Positions 39,254 to 52,521 of a stretch of DNA of 61,724 nucleotides are shown piece after piece. Within the stretch, counting starts at the first letter, position 1. Each line of letters begins with the position of its first letter. A model generated the notes under the pieces. That model did no database searches and was not told the origin of the DNA. It saw only the letters and a list, made by a program, of their open reading frames with translations. A program made the translations under genes and the position numbers. Source of the DNA: Saccoglossus kowalevskii. Lineage: Eukaryota > Hemichordata > Enteropneusta > Harrimaniidae. The stretch lies in assembly GCF_000003605.2 (NCBI RefSeq), contig NW_003151259.1, forward strand, positions 60,791-122,514, in the 5' to 3' direction.

Positions 39254-42200
39254 CGATGGTTCTGGACGTTGTGGTTGCAATTCCACAGTGGTCTGACTAC
39301 AGATATGCACATTAACTTGATGAGACATCTCTCTGCCAATATCAAATGATCATTTTCATATTGTCACAACTTCTCATCAAGTTCCCATAGAATAACAATA
39401 ATTTCATGTTCACCGCACGTCATTAATCATAAATGTATTCAACTGCAGATTATTTTAGTTGTAAATCTCTCTTGTCGTAATGAAGAATACAAGGTATCAG
39501 GGGAGGTGTTATGTCGATGACAGTTTCAGTTTGGTTAATATATCTCAACTAATACAATACAGAGTGATTTATGACAAGTTCCATAGTTATATCTTTATCA
39601 CATGTATAACCGGAAACGTCATGACAGTAATACACTGTTTAAGGACACAAGGTGTGTTCTATTTTAACTTGATAGATAGATAGATAGATTTATTTATCAA
39701 TCAATATTTTGTTTAATTTTTTCTGGGATTTTTTTTGTAGTAAATTATCACTAATAATTGACAATTTTAATCATCCCTGTTCCATCAAATAAAGTATTCT
39801 GCAGTACCACACTTACCATATTTGTAATTGCATGAAAGCATGTTGTATCAATCCACCATTTAACTAACCCTTTCACCTTCTATAAAATAGTTCCTGTTGG
39901 CTGAAAACATAGCTCACTTAATAACTTCTTGAAACATGAAGTCTTAAGTTATGTCAATTTCATTTGAAAACGGACTTTAAAATTTGATGGTTCAATGTAC
40001 CTGTGAAGTCTATGAGCTGCCATCATTATCATTGTCAGTTGTTATGCAATAGACATGATTTCATTATTTCTCACATACAATCCATTTCAGTTTTGTATGA
40101 CTTCAATAATAGTTTGTCCATAAAAATCCTAATTTATGTAGATTAGTATTGATTGTAGGTCATTTCTGCCATTGTCTACTATGGGAGCTTTGTCATACAT
40201 TTACCATACATGGTTTACTGGTATACATCCTTATTGTTATTTTACTTGAATCTAAATATCGAATGGTTTTCAGAGATAAAATTACATTGTATCATTATCA
40301 ATAAAAGCTACAATCATTTAATAAGCAGTTTTCTACTAAGCTGAGTGCATTTTTTTTCAACACCCCTTCCCTATTTTTCTCCAAAATTACTAGAATAAAA
40401 AGGTGAGTGATTTAGTTGGAACTTTGCTGCATAAATTGTAAGCCACTTCTATGTTTATAATATTGTATCTTTCCGAAAACATTGAGGTTCTGTCCTCAAG
40501 TTTACCCAAGTGAGAACAAGTCAGATAAGCATTTGTGTCTGCCGATAAAATAGTGTAGTGTTGATAATGATCAGTCTAGCAGAATGCAATGGTTTAGTTG
40601 TCCTTGTCTGTCTTGATTCTTTTAATACAAGAAAGTTAAGTGTAGAAACTCTGATCAGAACTTTTGATGTTTGTACGGACCCTTGTCTATCAGAGCAGCG
40701 TTTTCCATCAGAATTGTCCATGCTTTTTGAAGATTCCTTGCGTTAACAAATCATAGGTATCTTTGCTCTACCACTGATAGAAACTTGTCTGACAATCTGT
40801 CTATGAGTAACTAGATGCATTGTCAAATAGGTTTTGGGAGTGGGTTTAAAAGCAAATCAAGTGTAAGAGAAGAGTGGATGAAACATTTCCTATGTCATTA
40901 GTGGTAATTGCCGTTTAAATCTAATCTGATAGATAATCAATATGCATGTTCATCAACTAATCATGTCTGTGGATTACGTCAATGAACCAAATGAATTATA
41001 CCCGGTACAAATTAAGCAATTTTAATTCAAAACTGAGCAGGTTTGTACATTGTTCTGAAGCATCAATGTACCAAGTTTCATGGAAATGGAATTAGTACAT
41101 TCAGTGTAAAAGTGGTAAATTAGGTAATTAATATGCCCTGATTTTAATCAAAAACTGAGCAGGTCTGTGCATTGTCCTAGATCATCTATGTACCAAGATT
41201 CATTGAAATAGGATAATTTGTACTTGCGATATCAGTGTAAAAGCCAAAAATTTACTAATTATGCAAATTAGTTGATTAATATGCACACATTTTACTTAAA
41301 ATTAATCAGGTCTTTGGATTTTTCTAGAGCATCTATGTACTAAGTTTATTGAAAAGCAATAGCACTTGAAATATTAAAAGCTGAAAATTGATTAATTATG
41401 CAAATTAAGTAATTAATATTTCACATATCTCTCTGTACATCGTCCTATGTATCTATGCAAGTTTCATTGAAATGTGATGATTAGTACCTGAGATATCAGT
41501 GGAAGAGTCGAAAATTGACTAATCATTATGCAAATTAGGTTAATTATATGCATGGTTTCAACCAAAACCTAAACAAATCTGTACATTAGCCCAGTGGTTT
41601 TCAGTGATTGTTCCCAAAAAATTTGCATACTGAAATTGTGGCAAGTGGATGCTGTAAGAAAGATGTACATAATAAACCATCATAATGTAACTTGAAACAT
41701 GTAGCCCAATGACTAGCATAGCGTTATATAGCTCAAAGTGTAGTGTCTCTTGGAACACCCCAACCTTCATGGTTTCTCTTGGCACAGTAAATCTAGGTCA
41801 TGGTTGTCACATGACCTATGTAAAAATCCCAGGACAATACACATGAACAAAGACTTATAAAAGTTCCCAGGCAATGAGAACAAAGGTCTGACTTGTGTCA
41901 AAAATCTAACATTAAGTTTAGACAAAGTGTGCAATGAAGCATTCTGATTGGCTGAGAAGCATTTGGTGAGTTTTAAATTGGATCTTGTGTGATTTCACTG
42001 ATGTGCGTTCAAAGCTGACAAAACATGGTTAAATGGGGATGCATTCAACAACATACCTAGACAAATTTCAATAGAATTTTCTTTCATTGAATGGAAAATC
42101 ACAGCATTTTTAAATTTTGTATATAAAATATTTATTGCACAAAATATATACAACTGTACAGTAATAATGATTGTCACTATATATAACATTGATGATGCCT

Positions 42201-42950
42201 TACAAACTGTCCTTTACATGTAACACAACTGTGATGTAAACCACTGCTTTTATTTAAAGAGATCTCATGCAAGGTCACTGTTTGAAATACAATGCTATAA
42301 TTTTAATGAATAACGCTAATCAGTCTAGCCCAATGATTCATTCACATTTGTGTGGGGTCAATAGTAGTGTACTTTTGAACAGTGACTCACAGAATAGCCC
42401 AATTTAAAGAAAGCCACTCGTAAATTACTTGGATATTTTTGGCTGATAATGAAAAACTGAGTTCATTCGCAAACTTTCTATAGGCAGGTGATAGGACAGT
42501 GACAACATTTTATGAATGATCTCTAATACATACATTTCTTGTTTTCCTCAACGATAAATTTATACTACAGTATTGAAAAATATACAGTGAATGTCAAAAA
42601 AGGTGTACCTCTAGTTTATAAATACATTTATCATTTATAAAAATATAAATACAGATCCTCCGCTTCATTAAACTTAAAATATTTAATAGTGATTGGCTCA
42701 AGAGCTCAACATAATACACAAGTGATGTAGCAACTCCAATCGCCCAATTATTCAAAATGAATTACTTACTGATTGGATAATTGGCTCATTAATATTAAAT
42801 AAAACTAACGATGTCACAATACCATTTTTTGATTGGTTGAATTCTATCAGCCATTTTGATTTATAACAAAATATAATAGGTTTCTGCCATTCACTGTAAT
42901 TGCAACTGAAGATTACATCAATAAAACCAAACAGTAAGAATTCTAATTCT
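39254..42950. other. EIF3D 3' UTR, spacer and ARL16 3' UTR
   Basis: EIF3D has poly(A) signals AATAAA at 39788-39793 and 40300-40305. ARL16, on the minus strand, has candidate signals (TTTATT on +) at 42249-42254 and 42131-42136. A GATA microsatellite lies at about 39671-39688. The stretch 40980-41600 is a dispersed repeat listed separately. No other gene is recognised; short ORFs here show no conserved features. Confidence 0.6.
40980..41600 (-). repeat. ATTTGCAT tandem-repeat family, reverse orientation
   Basis: Four to five diverged units contain TACCAAGTTTCAT and ATGCAAATTAGGTAATTAAT, the reverse complement of the units in 32706-34186. The inverted ends seen there are not visible here, so this copy is partial. 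Confidence 0.7.
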
Positions 42951-45900
42951 TCAAGTTGATGGCTTGTAATTATCACCAAGCCATTTGATAACTTCATCCA
43001 GTCCTTCCCCCTCCCTGGCACTAATCTCCATCACTGTGATTGGCTGTTTGGCATGTTTAATGATCTCATCCATTCTAATTAGTGAGTCAAGTTCAACACG
43101 TTTCATTGCACAAGGAGAATCTCTGTTGGAAAAAAAAAATGTTTTAAGCTGAATGAAAGAAACCTTTACACTGGAAGAATGCTGTGCTCAAAAAAAAGCT
43201 TTCTCATCTTAATACAAATGCAGGAATGAGAAGTCCAAATACCCATATTTCAAACATGACATGTTTCTTTGAATTAAGCAAATACTGCAGTAATAGTTTC
43301 AATGACATATTGCCGCATACTTCAGGATACAAAAAATATGTACATGTTTAGCAAATTTTCAAAATACTTGAATTAAATCTGCAAGCAGTGCCAAATGATG
43401 CTCATTCATTGGTCAATAGGCTATCACATGATACAGAGGAATTTTTGCATAAATAATGAGTCAAATGGTACTCATTCGTTTGACAGTAAACTATCACATG
43501 ATACGAATAATGTATGCATAAATAATGAGTTTTTACAACTTGTAATTTTTGCTTCATCATTATCCAAGTAATCATACATCACACGAAAGCATAAATATTC
43601 TAAACTCACATCTTATTTAGAAGTATGAGTACAGTGGTATTATGAAGCTGTTCGTGTGACAACACTGTCAGTAACTGTATACACGCTGCGGCCAGTTGAC
43701 AAGGATTACCAATATCAATCATGAACTGTTAAAACAAAAGCACAACATAATTATCAGCAGTTCACTTTGAAAACCTTCAGAATCATTAAATTTGCATTTA
43801 TACTGGAAATGAACAAGCCAAACTAGACTGCTTTCATAACTGCCTTCATTTATGCAATGCTTCTATAGAGGGACTGTGCATAAACTTTGTAGAAAGTGAT
43901 ACACACACTATTGGAAGGCTTAAACTACAGAATTCAAAGGGCACAAATTTTCAAGGCCAATTTTGATCATATTGTTTTGGCATATTGCCTCATACTGCCT
44001 TAGATATGTATTTTTCAATTGGCACAAATTCAACCTTCATTAAGTTGAAGCCCCATGGTGGCCTAGGCGTTATACATGGTGTCATTGTACCTTATTCACA
44101 ATTCAGATTATATAAATCATCACATGCTATAGGAAGTTTTCTACAGTTAAAGCTGTACCATAGAAAGAAATCACTTCATTCATTGGTTATTAAAATGTTG
44201 TATATCATCTCCTGGTTATTGACACTGATTTGCAGTCAATAGCTCATTAGGAATGGTGTTTATTAGGCATCCATGCTTGGTATATGGTAAAAACCTCAGA
44301 TATAGACATAGATTTCAGATTATGGCTTTAGATACATACGTCACCTAAATCAGGAATTTGCTTTTCTGTGTTCTTACGAACTTAAAACTTACACAGAGAA
44401 CAATAAAAATGATATCTATGTTTTACTTGATTCAGAAATGAATTTCAATGCTTTACGCATTACACATACATGCCACTGTGCTAGATTTGTTTGCAAATTA
44501 ATGTTTTAACTCAAGGAAACAAATTTTCCTGTGAACAGAGCTTACCATTAGTGATGACACTTCTTTATAATAATTATGCCATATTGGTCCCATACATCCT
44601 CCCAGTTCACGAATTGTCAATTCAATTTTCTTACCGACATTTACGTTCACAAGGTTTGTGCCAATCTACAAGGTTAAAACATTGATCATGAACATATGCA
44701 AGTTTGTTACACTTAGACTGGCATACATTGGCCCACTTAGTGCAATGGTAATAATGATAATTCACAGATTGCAATCAGATAAGCTACGTAGTGAAATGAT
44801 AATTCACAGATTGTGTTCAGATTAGGCCACTTAGTGCAATGATAATTCACAGATTGTGATTAGATTGGCCACTTAGTACAGCGGTAATTAACAGATTGTG
44901 ATCAAATTTGTCATTTAGTGCAATGGTATTCAACAAATTGCAATTCCATTTTGTACAATCAACTCCATATAATTATTTTTATAACTGGCAGTGTACACAC
45001 ATCTACACCAATTGCCATAATCTGACAACCGTATATTAAAAGTACCAATTAAATTTTAATCACAAATATTAATGAAGTATGCAATATGTCATGGTATACC
45101 CATATTTGGCAGTTTAACAAACTTACAGTTGGTATAGTAGCAGGTGCCTCAGTAATACCACCAAATGATGACTTGTTTGTAGCATGTTTATAATGTCAAG
45201 GAAAAATAACATCATTTAATATAATGCAAATTAAACAATTACCAAGTCATAGTCAATGAAAAACTTTAAAATGTGTCTTGCTATTGCTTTGTGAGATGCA
45301 TGTATGTTCCATTGCCCTGTGAAATTTATTCACAAAAGTTTATGTAAAAGAATATGTAAGCTAACGAATACACTCATCTGGTTGAGCTTTTGATATATAA
45401 ATGTTATTGTTTTTGGTCGAAACGTGCCGCGACAAGTCCTAGATGTTTATTAAATCTACAAAGCTTGTTGGTTTAGAAACAGCATTATCGTTACGCAGTT
45501 TGTCCATAGAACTTTTAAGGTCTATGGTTTGTCTAAATATCGGTAACATTGGGGCATGACGATGTAAGACTCGCTGTTACGGCACGCCTGATTGGCTGAA
45601 AATGAGTAAGCGCACTTGATTTACCCAGAACTCTGTGTGAATCCCCCTTGATTCTGGCTGCTGGCCATTTTCGTTCATGAAATCGTCGGATATCATCAGA
45701 AAACGCGGGATTTGTGCAGTTTTGAATAAAACCAAGTTAGCGATTATGAACAATGTTTATTAACGTAATACCCGATCCCCTCTAAAATTTTTGTTGCGCA
45801 TTTTAAGGTAAGAAATCGAAATTTGAAACCGACAAGGTGTCGATTTACTAGGTGCCGCCATGTTTCACAACTTGTTTATCTATATACATATAGCGGAAGA

Positions 45901-46288
45901 TTTTTTTTTAAATTAGTATTTATTGATTTCCAGCCCCCAAGTGACTGTGGTTACACTAGAGGTGTTCATCAAAGCACGCAAATCGCATACTACGAGTACA
46001 GTCACCTGAGAGTGATAGCAATAAAATCGCAGAGAAAATAGAACTGATCGATTTATTTGAATTTTCAGCCCTCAAATAACTATGACACCCCCACCCGCCA
46101 CCTAGTACCCTACATATACCATTCGTGTCTTGGTCCACCCATGGAGCTAGCTCCATGGTCCACCAAAGTTCACGACATCCAATTAATGTTGATTGCAAAA
46201 AGCAATCAGTACAAATGTAAAGGATATTTTGAAGTCTCTTCAACAACAGGGTCTTACCAACACCAGTCGTTCCCACCAGTAAACACAT
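42951..46288 (-). CDS. ARL16: ARL16, ARF-like GTPase 16
   Basis: Coding exons in transcript order: 46288-46228, 45185-45127, 44665-44546, 43725-43610, 43122-42951; 528 nt, 175 aa, against about 173-197 aa in human isoforms. The protein starts directly at the P-loop: G6-T-T-G-V-G11-K12-T13. IGTNL follows in switch I. The G3 region is RELGGCMGP, lacking the DxxGQ of typical ARFs, which is a known trait of ARL16. N117-K-I-D120 is the G4 motif and EISAREG the G5 motif. There is no myristoylation glycine or N-terminal amphipathic helix. ARL16 has been linked to ciliary and Golgi traffic in mammals. Intron 1 is of the minor AT-AC class; only that splice restores the frame. The other introns are GT-AG. 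Confidence 0.93.
44725..44960. repeat. Degenerate 42-50 bp tandem repeat in ARL16 intron 2
   Basis: CACTTAGTGCAATG and AATTCACAGATTG alternate in about five diverged copies (about 44734, 44784, 44828, 44870, 44912). Confidence 0.75.
45186..46227 (-). other. ARL16: U12-type AT-AC intron of ARL16
   Basis: Read on the minus strand the intron begins ATATCCTTT, matching the minor-spliceosome 5' site consensus (A/G)TATCCTT. Near the end is TTTTCCTTGAC, matching the U12 branch site, with its branch A at 45196. The 3' site is AC at 45187-45186, 10 nt after the branch A. This splice joins ...RLQ + A to AT + GCT..., giving QNATNKSS and keeping frame into the next exon. No GT-AG pair nearby gives a sensible frame. 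Confidence 0.9.
46139..46158. repeat. 20-bp perfect palindrome in ARL16 intron 1
   Basis: CCATGGAGCTAGCTCCATGG is its own reverse complement, flanked on both sides by GGTCCACC-like sequence. Function unknown. Confidence 0.85.
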
Positions 46289-47333
46289 CGCAGCATATAT
46301 TATTAGGCAAATATTGCAGTCGTTGTTATTTACTGTAAATCAAGTACGAACGTAATCACTGTCAGGCGTGCGCCATTTTGGAATGTTGTTTTCGAGCCCC
46401 CTAGCTTAGTGTGGAAAGTTTAGTGATCTAATTCCAATAAAAATTATGCAAAATCTCTTGTTCCGATTCAAAACTGGCAAAATTACGAGGTGCCCATCTA
46501 ATAGAACTTTGAAAAATAATTGTTATCTTTTTTATTTGTAGATTTTTGTGTATGCTTATTAAAAATTCGTAATGTTTTATTTATCTTTATTTCCATAGGG
46601 AGTTGGAATAAGGATAGTGGGATTACATTTACATACAGCTTTCATGTCACACAACGCAAACACCTCAGAGACAGAGAGACAGAAAGGGATAGATAAATGT
46701 TAAGCATGTCATTTAGGTAGTTAATAATTCATGTCTTATAGATGTAAATGATATCTGTGGATTGTTTTTAGTTAAAATATAGAGACAGTTCAACATTCTC
46801 TACTCTGTCTCATTTTGAATATGTGTGGGCGGTTTGCAGTTGATATGTTACGTAAAGGCATGCGCGTGCGCATTATGGAGTAGATAATGTTAGCTCTAGA
46901 ACCAATCACTATTGAATATTTAAATTAATGCTGATGATCGGCTGTTAATTTTTTTTGTATAAATACGTTTATAAGCAAAGTACAGTCTTGTGTCTTGTCA
47001 CTGTAATGTTCACCGTTTATATCGATACTGGAGTCCTCCCGATTTCGTTAAAATATCATTAATTAAACCAAGGACATTAGAAAAAAATAATGTCTTTGAT
47101 TAAACTATTGTGTCAAATTCAAGGGTGGATTGAATAGTTTACTCAATGCATTTACAAGGTATTTTCAACCTACTTTGACATATGATTTCTAATCGAATCT
47201 GAGCCTTTGCATGACTTTGCTAGTCAAATGTGCTTCACGAACCCCGAGTTGCAAACTCGTCGTTTGGATTTTAATTACTGTCTTCTCCATAATCAATATA
47301 TATTGCATATATAAAATGATTACCTACATTACC
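46289..47333. promoter_or_regulatory. ARL16 upstream region
   Basis: CGCCATTTTG at 46371-46380, 83 bp before the ARL16 start, matches the YY1-type motif also seen before EIF3D. TGCGCGTGCGCA at 46861-46872 matches the NRF-1 palindromic consensus but is 570 bp upstream. No TATA box is obvious near the gene. No other gene is visible up to the tandem arrays. Confidence 0.45.
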
Positions 47334-47872
47334 TAGGGTATATTACACATATATAAATAAAGTACAATACCCAGGCTACATTACACATATATATATTGTA
47401 CAATACCCAGGGTATATTACACATATATAAATAATATACAATACCCGGGGTATATTACATATATATAAATATTGTACAATACCCTGAGTATATTACACAT
47501 ATATAAATAATGTACAATACCCAGGGTATATTACACATATATAATTAATATACAATACCCAGGGTATATTACACATATATAATTAATATACAATATCCAG
47601 GGTATATTACACATATATATATATTGTACATTACCTAGAGTATATTACACATATATAAATAATATACAATACCCAGAGTATATTAAACATATATAAATAA
47701 TGTACAATACCCAGGGTATATTACACATATATAAATAATATACAATATCCAGGGTATATTACACATATATAATTAATATACAATACCCAGGGTATATTAC
47801 ACATATACACTTAATATACAATACCCAGGGTATATTACACATATATAATTAATATACAATACCCAGGGTATT
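47334..47872. repeat. 38-bp AT-rich tandem array, about 14 copies
   Basis: Units of about 36-38 bp contain CCCAGGGTATATTACACATA followed by TATA, AATAATATACAATA. Successive AGGGTATA motifs are 38 bp apart where measured (47523 and 47561). Directly followed by the 27-bp array, with which it shares CCCAGGGTATAT. Confidence 0.9.
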
Positions 47873-49690
47873 ATCCACTTTACCCTGTGTATATCAATCA
47901 CCCACTTTACCCAGGATATATAAATTATCCACTTTCCCCAGGGTATATAAATTATCCACTTCACCCAGGGTATATATAAATTATCCACTTTCCCCAGGGT
48001 ATATAAATTATCCACTTCACCCAGGGTATATAAATTATCCACTTTACCCAGGATATATAAATTATCCACTTTCCCCAGGGTATATAAATTATCTACTTCA
48101 CCCAGGGTATATATAAATTATCCACTTTCCCCAGGGTATATAAATTATCCACTTCACCCAGGGTATATAAATTATCTACTTTACCCAGGATATATAAATT
48201 ATCCACTTTCCCCAGGGTATATAAATTATTCACTTCACCCAGGGTATATATAAATTATCCACTTTCCCCAGGGTATATAAATTATCCACTTTACCCAGGG
48301 TATATAAATTATCCACTTTCCCAAGGGTATATAAATTGTCCACTTAACCAGGCTATATAAATTACTCACTTACCCAGGGTATATAAATTATTCACTTTAC
48401 CCAGGTATATAAATTATCCACTTTATCCAGGGTATATAAATTATCCACTTTACCAAGGGTATATAAATTATCCACTTTACCTAGGGTATATAAATTATTC
48501 ACTTTACCAGGGGTATATAAATTACTCACTTTACCCAGGGTATATAAATTACTCACTTTACCCAGGGTATATAAATTACTCACTTACCCAGGGTATATAA
48601 ATTATTCACTTTACCCAGGTATATAAATTATCCACTTTATCCAGGGTATATAAATTATCCACTTTACCAAGGGTATATAAATTATCCACTTTACCTAGGG
48701 TATATAAATTATTCACTTTACCAGGGGTATATAAATTACTCACTTTACCCAGGGTATATAAATTACTCACTTTACCCAGGGTATATAAATTACTCACTTA
48801 CCCAGGGTATATAAATTATTCACTTTACCCAGGTATATAAATTATCCACTTTAACCAGGGTATATAAATTATCCATTTTACCTAGGGTATATAAATTATC
48901 CACTTTACCTAGGGTATATAAATTATTCACTTTACCCGGGGTATATAAATTACTCACTTTACCTAGGGTATATAAATTATTCACTTTACCCAGGTATATA
49001 AATTACTCACTTTACCCAGGGTATATAAATTACTCACTTACCCAGGGTATATAAATTACTCACTTTACCAAGGGTATATAAATTACTCACTTTACCAAGG
49101 GTATATAAATTACTCACTTTACCCAGGGTATATAAATTACTCACTTTACCCAGGGTATACAAATTACTCACTTACCCAGGGTATATAAATTACTCACTTT
49201 ACCCAGGGTATATAAATTACTCACTTACCCAGGGTATATAAATTACTCACTTTACCAAGGGTATATAAATTACTCACTTTACCCAGGGTATATAAATTAC
49301 TCACTTTACCCAGGGTATACAAATTACTCACTTACCTATGGTATATAAATTACTCACTTTACCAAGGGTATATAAATTATTCACTCTACCTAGGATATAT
49401 AAATTATCCACTTTACCTAGGATATATAAATTATCCACTTTACCCAGGGTATATAAATTATTTACTTTACCAAAGGTATATAAATTATCCACTTGATCCA
49501 GGGTATATAAATTATCCACTTTACCAAGGGTATATAAATTATCCACTTTACCAAAGGTATATAAATTATCCACTTTACCAGGGTATATAAATTATCCACT
49601 TTACCAAGGGTATATAAATTATCCACTTTACCAAGGGTATATAAATTATCCACTTTACCAAGGGTATATAAATTATCCACTTTACCAAGG
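47873..49690. repeat. 27-bp tandem array, about 67 copies, with higher-order duplications
   Basis: Each unit contains GGTATATAAATTATCCACTT (or ATTACTCACTT) and TACCCA. Most units are 27 bp; some are 26 bp by loss of one G or T. Nine-codon periodicity gives open minus-strand frames reading KVDNLYTLG over and over. A 214-bp block is duplicated exactly: translated blocks 48392-48583 and 48606-48797 are identical. A 160-bp block ending GTATACAAATTACTC recurs at 49160 and 49320. Confidence 0.95.
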
Positions 49691-50387
49691 ATACATTACA
49701 CACACTAGTATATAACATATGTACATTAAAAGAGGTAAGTGCCCAGGGTCATATATTAAACCAAAATAATTTATATTTGGAACATGCATTCATTTTCTTG
49801 GTAAAATTTGTGTGGGTGAAATAATTGACACGTTAGTTGACATTAACAGATAGGTGCCTACTGAGTATAAAATCCTATTATTGGCGCTTCACAACAATGA
49901 TTCCAATAATAGCAACCGCTTAAAACCTTTGTAATCCTAAAGCCAGTATATAACCCATGCCCGGAAACACGTTCATTTCATCAACAACTATAATATATGA
50001 AAACATGTTTTGTGTTTCATTTACTTATATCAAAGACACGCAGACTGATCAGCATAATGGGTTTATTTAATTTGAAATATACATAAAGTACACAGAGCAA
50101 AAGTTTATATATAATGTTACAGTCAGTTTACCACACAGATGACGGAAAGTACCATGCGATATCTCTGAATTGTTCAAAACCACGCCCATTTAGCACTAGG
50201 CCAAAAATAGAGTACATGTACTGTCTCAAGAATTTAAGTAAATGATGTAGACACTTTGAGTTTATTACTATTAATAGTAATAATAAAGCGATTTAGCTAC
50301 ATTTGACCTTCACCATCACCAAATAAATATATGTTGTACAACATTGCAAAGAATCAACATATGTATAGCAATATACTCATAAAAGTT
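49691..50387. other. Spacer between tandem arrays
   Basis: AT-rich sequence without an ORF, RNA gene or repeat that I can recognise. Confidence 0.5.
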
Positions 50388-51490
50388 CTATTTTGCACAC
50401 TTAGCTGAAAGCTAATATATTATATATGCACAAATGTAATAATATATTCTATTAAAAGGTTCTATTTTGCATACTTAACTGAAAGCTAATAATATATGCA
50501 CAAGTGTAATAATATATTCTATTACAGAGTTCTATTTTGCATGCTTAGCTGAAAGCTAATAATATATGCACAAATGTAATAATATATTCTATTACAGAGC
50601 TATATTTTGCACACTTAGCTTAAAGCTAATAATATATGCACAAATGTAATAATATATTCTATTACAGAGTTCTATTTTGCACACTTAGCTTAAAGCTAAT
50701 AATATATGCATAAATGTAATAATATATTCTATTACAGAGTTCTATTTTGCATGCTTAGCTGAAAGCTAATAATATATGCACAAATGTAATAATATATTCT
50801 ATTACAGAGCTATATGTTGCACACTTAGCTTAAAGCTAATAATATATGCATAAATGTAATAATATATTCTATTACAGAGCTATATGTTGCACACTTAGCT
50901 TAAAGCTAATAATATATGCACAAATGTAATAATATATTCTATTACAGAGCTATATTTTGTACACTTAGCTTAAAGCTAATAATATATGCATAAATGTAAT
51001 AATATATTCTATTACAGAGTTCTATTTTGCACACTTAGCTTAAAGCTAATAATATATGCATAAATGTAATAATATATTCTATTACAGAGTTCTATTTTGC
51101 ATGCTTAGCTGAAAGCTAATAATATATGCACAAATGTAATAATATATTCTATTACAGAGCTATATGTTGCACACTTAGCTTAAAACTAATAATATATGCA
51201 CAAATGTAATAATATATTCTATTACAGAGCTATATTTTGTACACTTAGCTTAAAGCTAATAATATATGCACAAATGTAATAATATATTCTATTACACAGT
51301 TCTAATTTGCATGCTTAGCTGAAAGTTAATAATATATGCACAAATGTAATAATATATTCTATTACAGAGTTCTATTTTGCACACTTAGCTGAAAGCTAAT
51401 AAAATATGCACAAATGTAATAATATATTATATTACAGAGCTACATTTTGCACGCTTAGATGTAAGCTAATAATATATGCACAAATGTAAT
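50388..51490. repeat. 70-bp tandem array, about 16 copies
   Basis: Units such as those at 50531, 50601 and 50671 contain TCTATTTTGCACACTTAGCT, AAAGCTAATAATATATGCAC and AAATGTAATAATATATTC. Copies differ at a few recurring positions (CACA/ATGC, GAAAG/TAAAG, CAAAT/TAAAT), so unit variants alternate. No spacers, so it is a satellite and not a CRISPR array. Confidence 0.95.
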
Positions 51491-51944
51491 ACGAAAGTCT
51501 TGTGGAACATTGTGATTATTAATTAAGACCATTATAATGCTGATAAAAACAATACGTAACACGACGAGCTGATTTCCTTCGATATCAGCTTTTTTAACAT
51601 TTCGACATTTACAATGTAAATAATTCATTTAAATATATTATTTTGCGATTTAAATTCAGAAAATTTGTTATTCAGCTGCCCAATCCAATAAGTCTTTGAA
51701 GGCACGGCAGAAAAAAACAGTGAATGATCACTTAACACGGCATTCTGTACAGGGGGCCGTTGATCAACACAAAACATTAACAAGCACAACAATCTTACTA
51801 GAGCGGTTTGTTCTCATGTGAGTACCTTAATGTCTGCTCATTAGATGGCTACATCCAAGGGAAGCATTGCATGTATTGTTTTTTTTTCTGTAAAGATAAG
51901 GCAGTAGAAATATCCTGGCAATATCGCATGAATATGCCACTTGA

Positions 51945-52247
51945 ATTGCGGGTTTTTGTGTCACGTGGTATTTTTGTCCGAGTAGGTGTTATTTATCCGC
52001 CATTTTGTTCTCGTTCGTAGTTGTTGGTTGAATAAAAAAAAGATAATTCTCCAAATTATTGATATAAGACCTAGTATTTGCACGCGTTGTGATATCGTTA
52101 AGCCTGTAACTGTGCAGTCGCTTTGTACAATATTAGGTGAAAATGAGGCGTTGACAGCCTGAGTACAAGTCACTGCACGAACTTCGAACGAGTCTACGGC
52201 GTTACTGACGTAATCAAACAACATACCACGCGCAATAGAAACCCGCA
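51945..52247. mobile_element. Inverted-repeat element with GCGGGTTT ends, about 300 bp
   Basis: The left end GCGGGTTTTTGTGTCACGTG continues GTATTTTTG; the right end (ATACCACGCGCAATAGAAAC then CCGC) is its diverged reverse complement. A second copy lies at 55655-55945. ORFs here (51808-52020, 51961-52248) run through the ends and are not genes. Confidence 0.6.
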
Positions 52248-52521
52248 AACTACTCTTTCATCACCACGACTGTGTTATAAAATCAATGCGCAATGTGGTG
52301 CTTTCTCTCAAAGTGGAATATTGATTATAAGCCGTGGCGTCTTCCAGTCTCTCATATCATATACCCTTGCAATCTGTGCTCACATTCGCTTGAAAGAAAA
52401 CATTTTTTTAATCTTTTCCGTAGCAGGAATTTCAATATTTACAAAAGTATATTTACAAACGTAACTCGGCTCATCCGGTATGGATATATTAATGAATAGA
52501 TAGTCCCAGACGATATGATAG

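Noticed and set aside
46251-46257. GTAAGAC donor-like sequence within ARL16 exon 1
   Set aside because: Splicing there would cut the P-loop codons GKT out of the message; the downstream U12 site keeps the motif whole and the frame intact.
47797-49680. Minus-strand open frames reading KVDNLYTLG repeats
   Set aside because: The 27-bp array is a multiple of three and lacks stops; frames break wherever a 26-bp unit occurs, and there is no gene structure.
50388-51490. CRISPR-like regular repeats
   Set aside because: Contiguous 70-bp tandem units without unique spacers in an animal genome.
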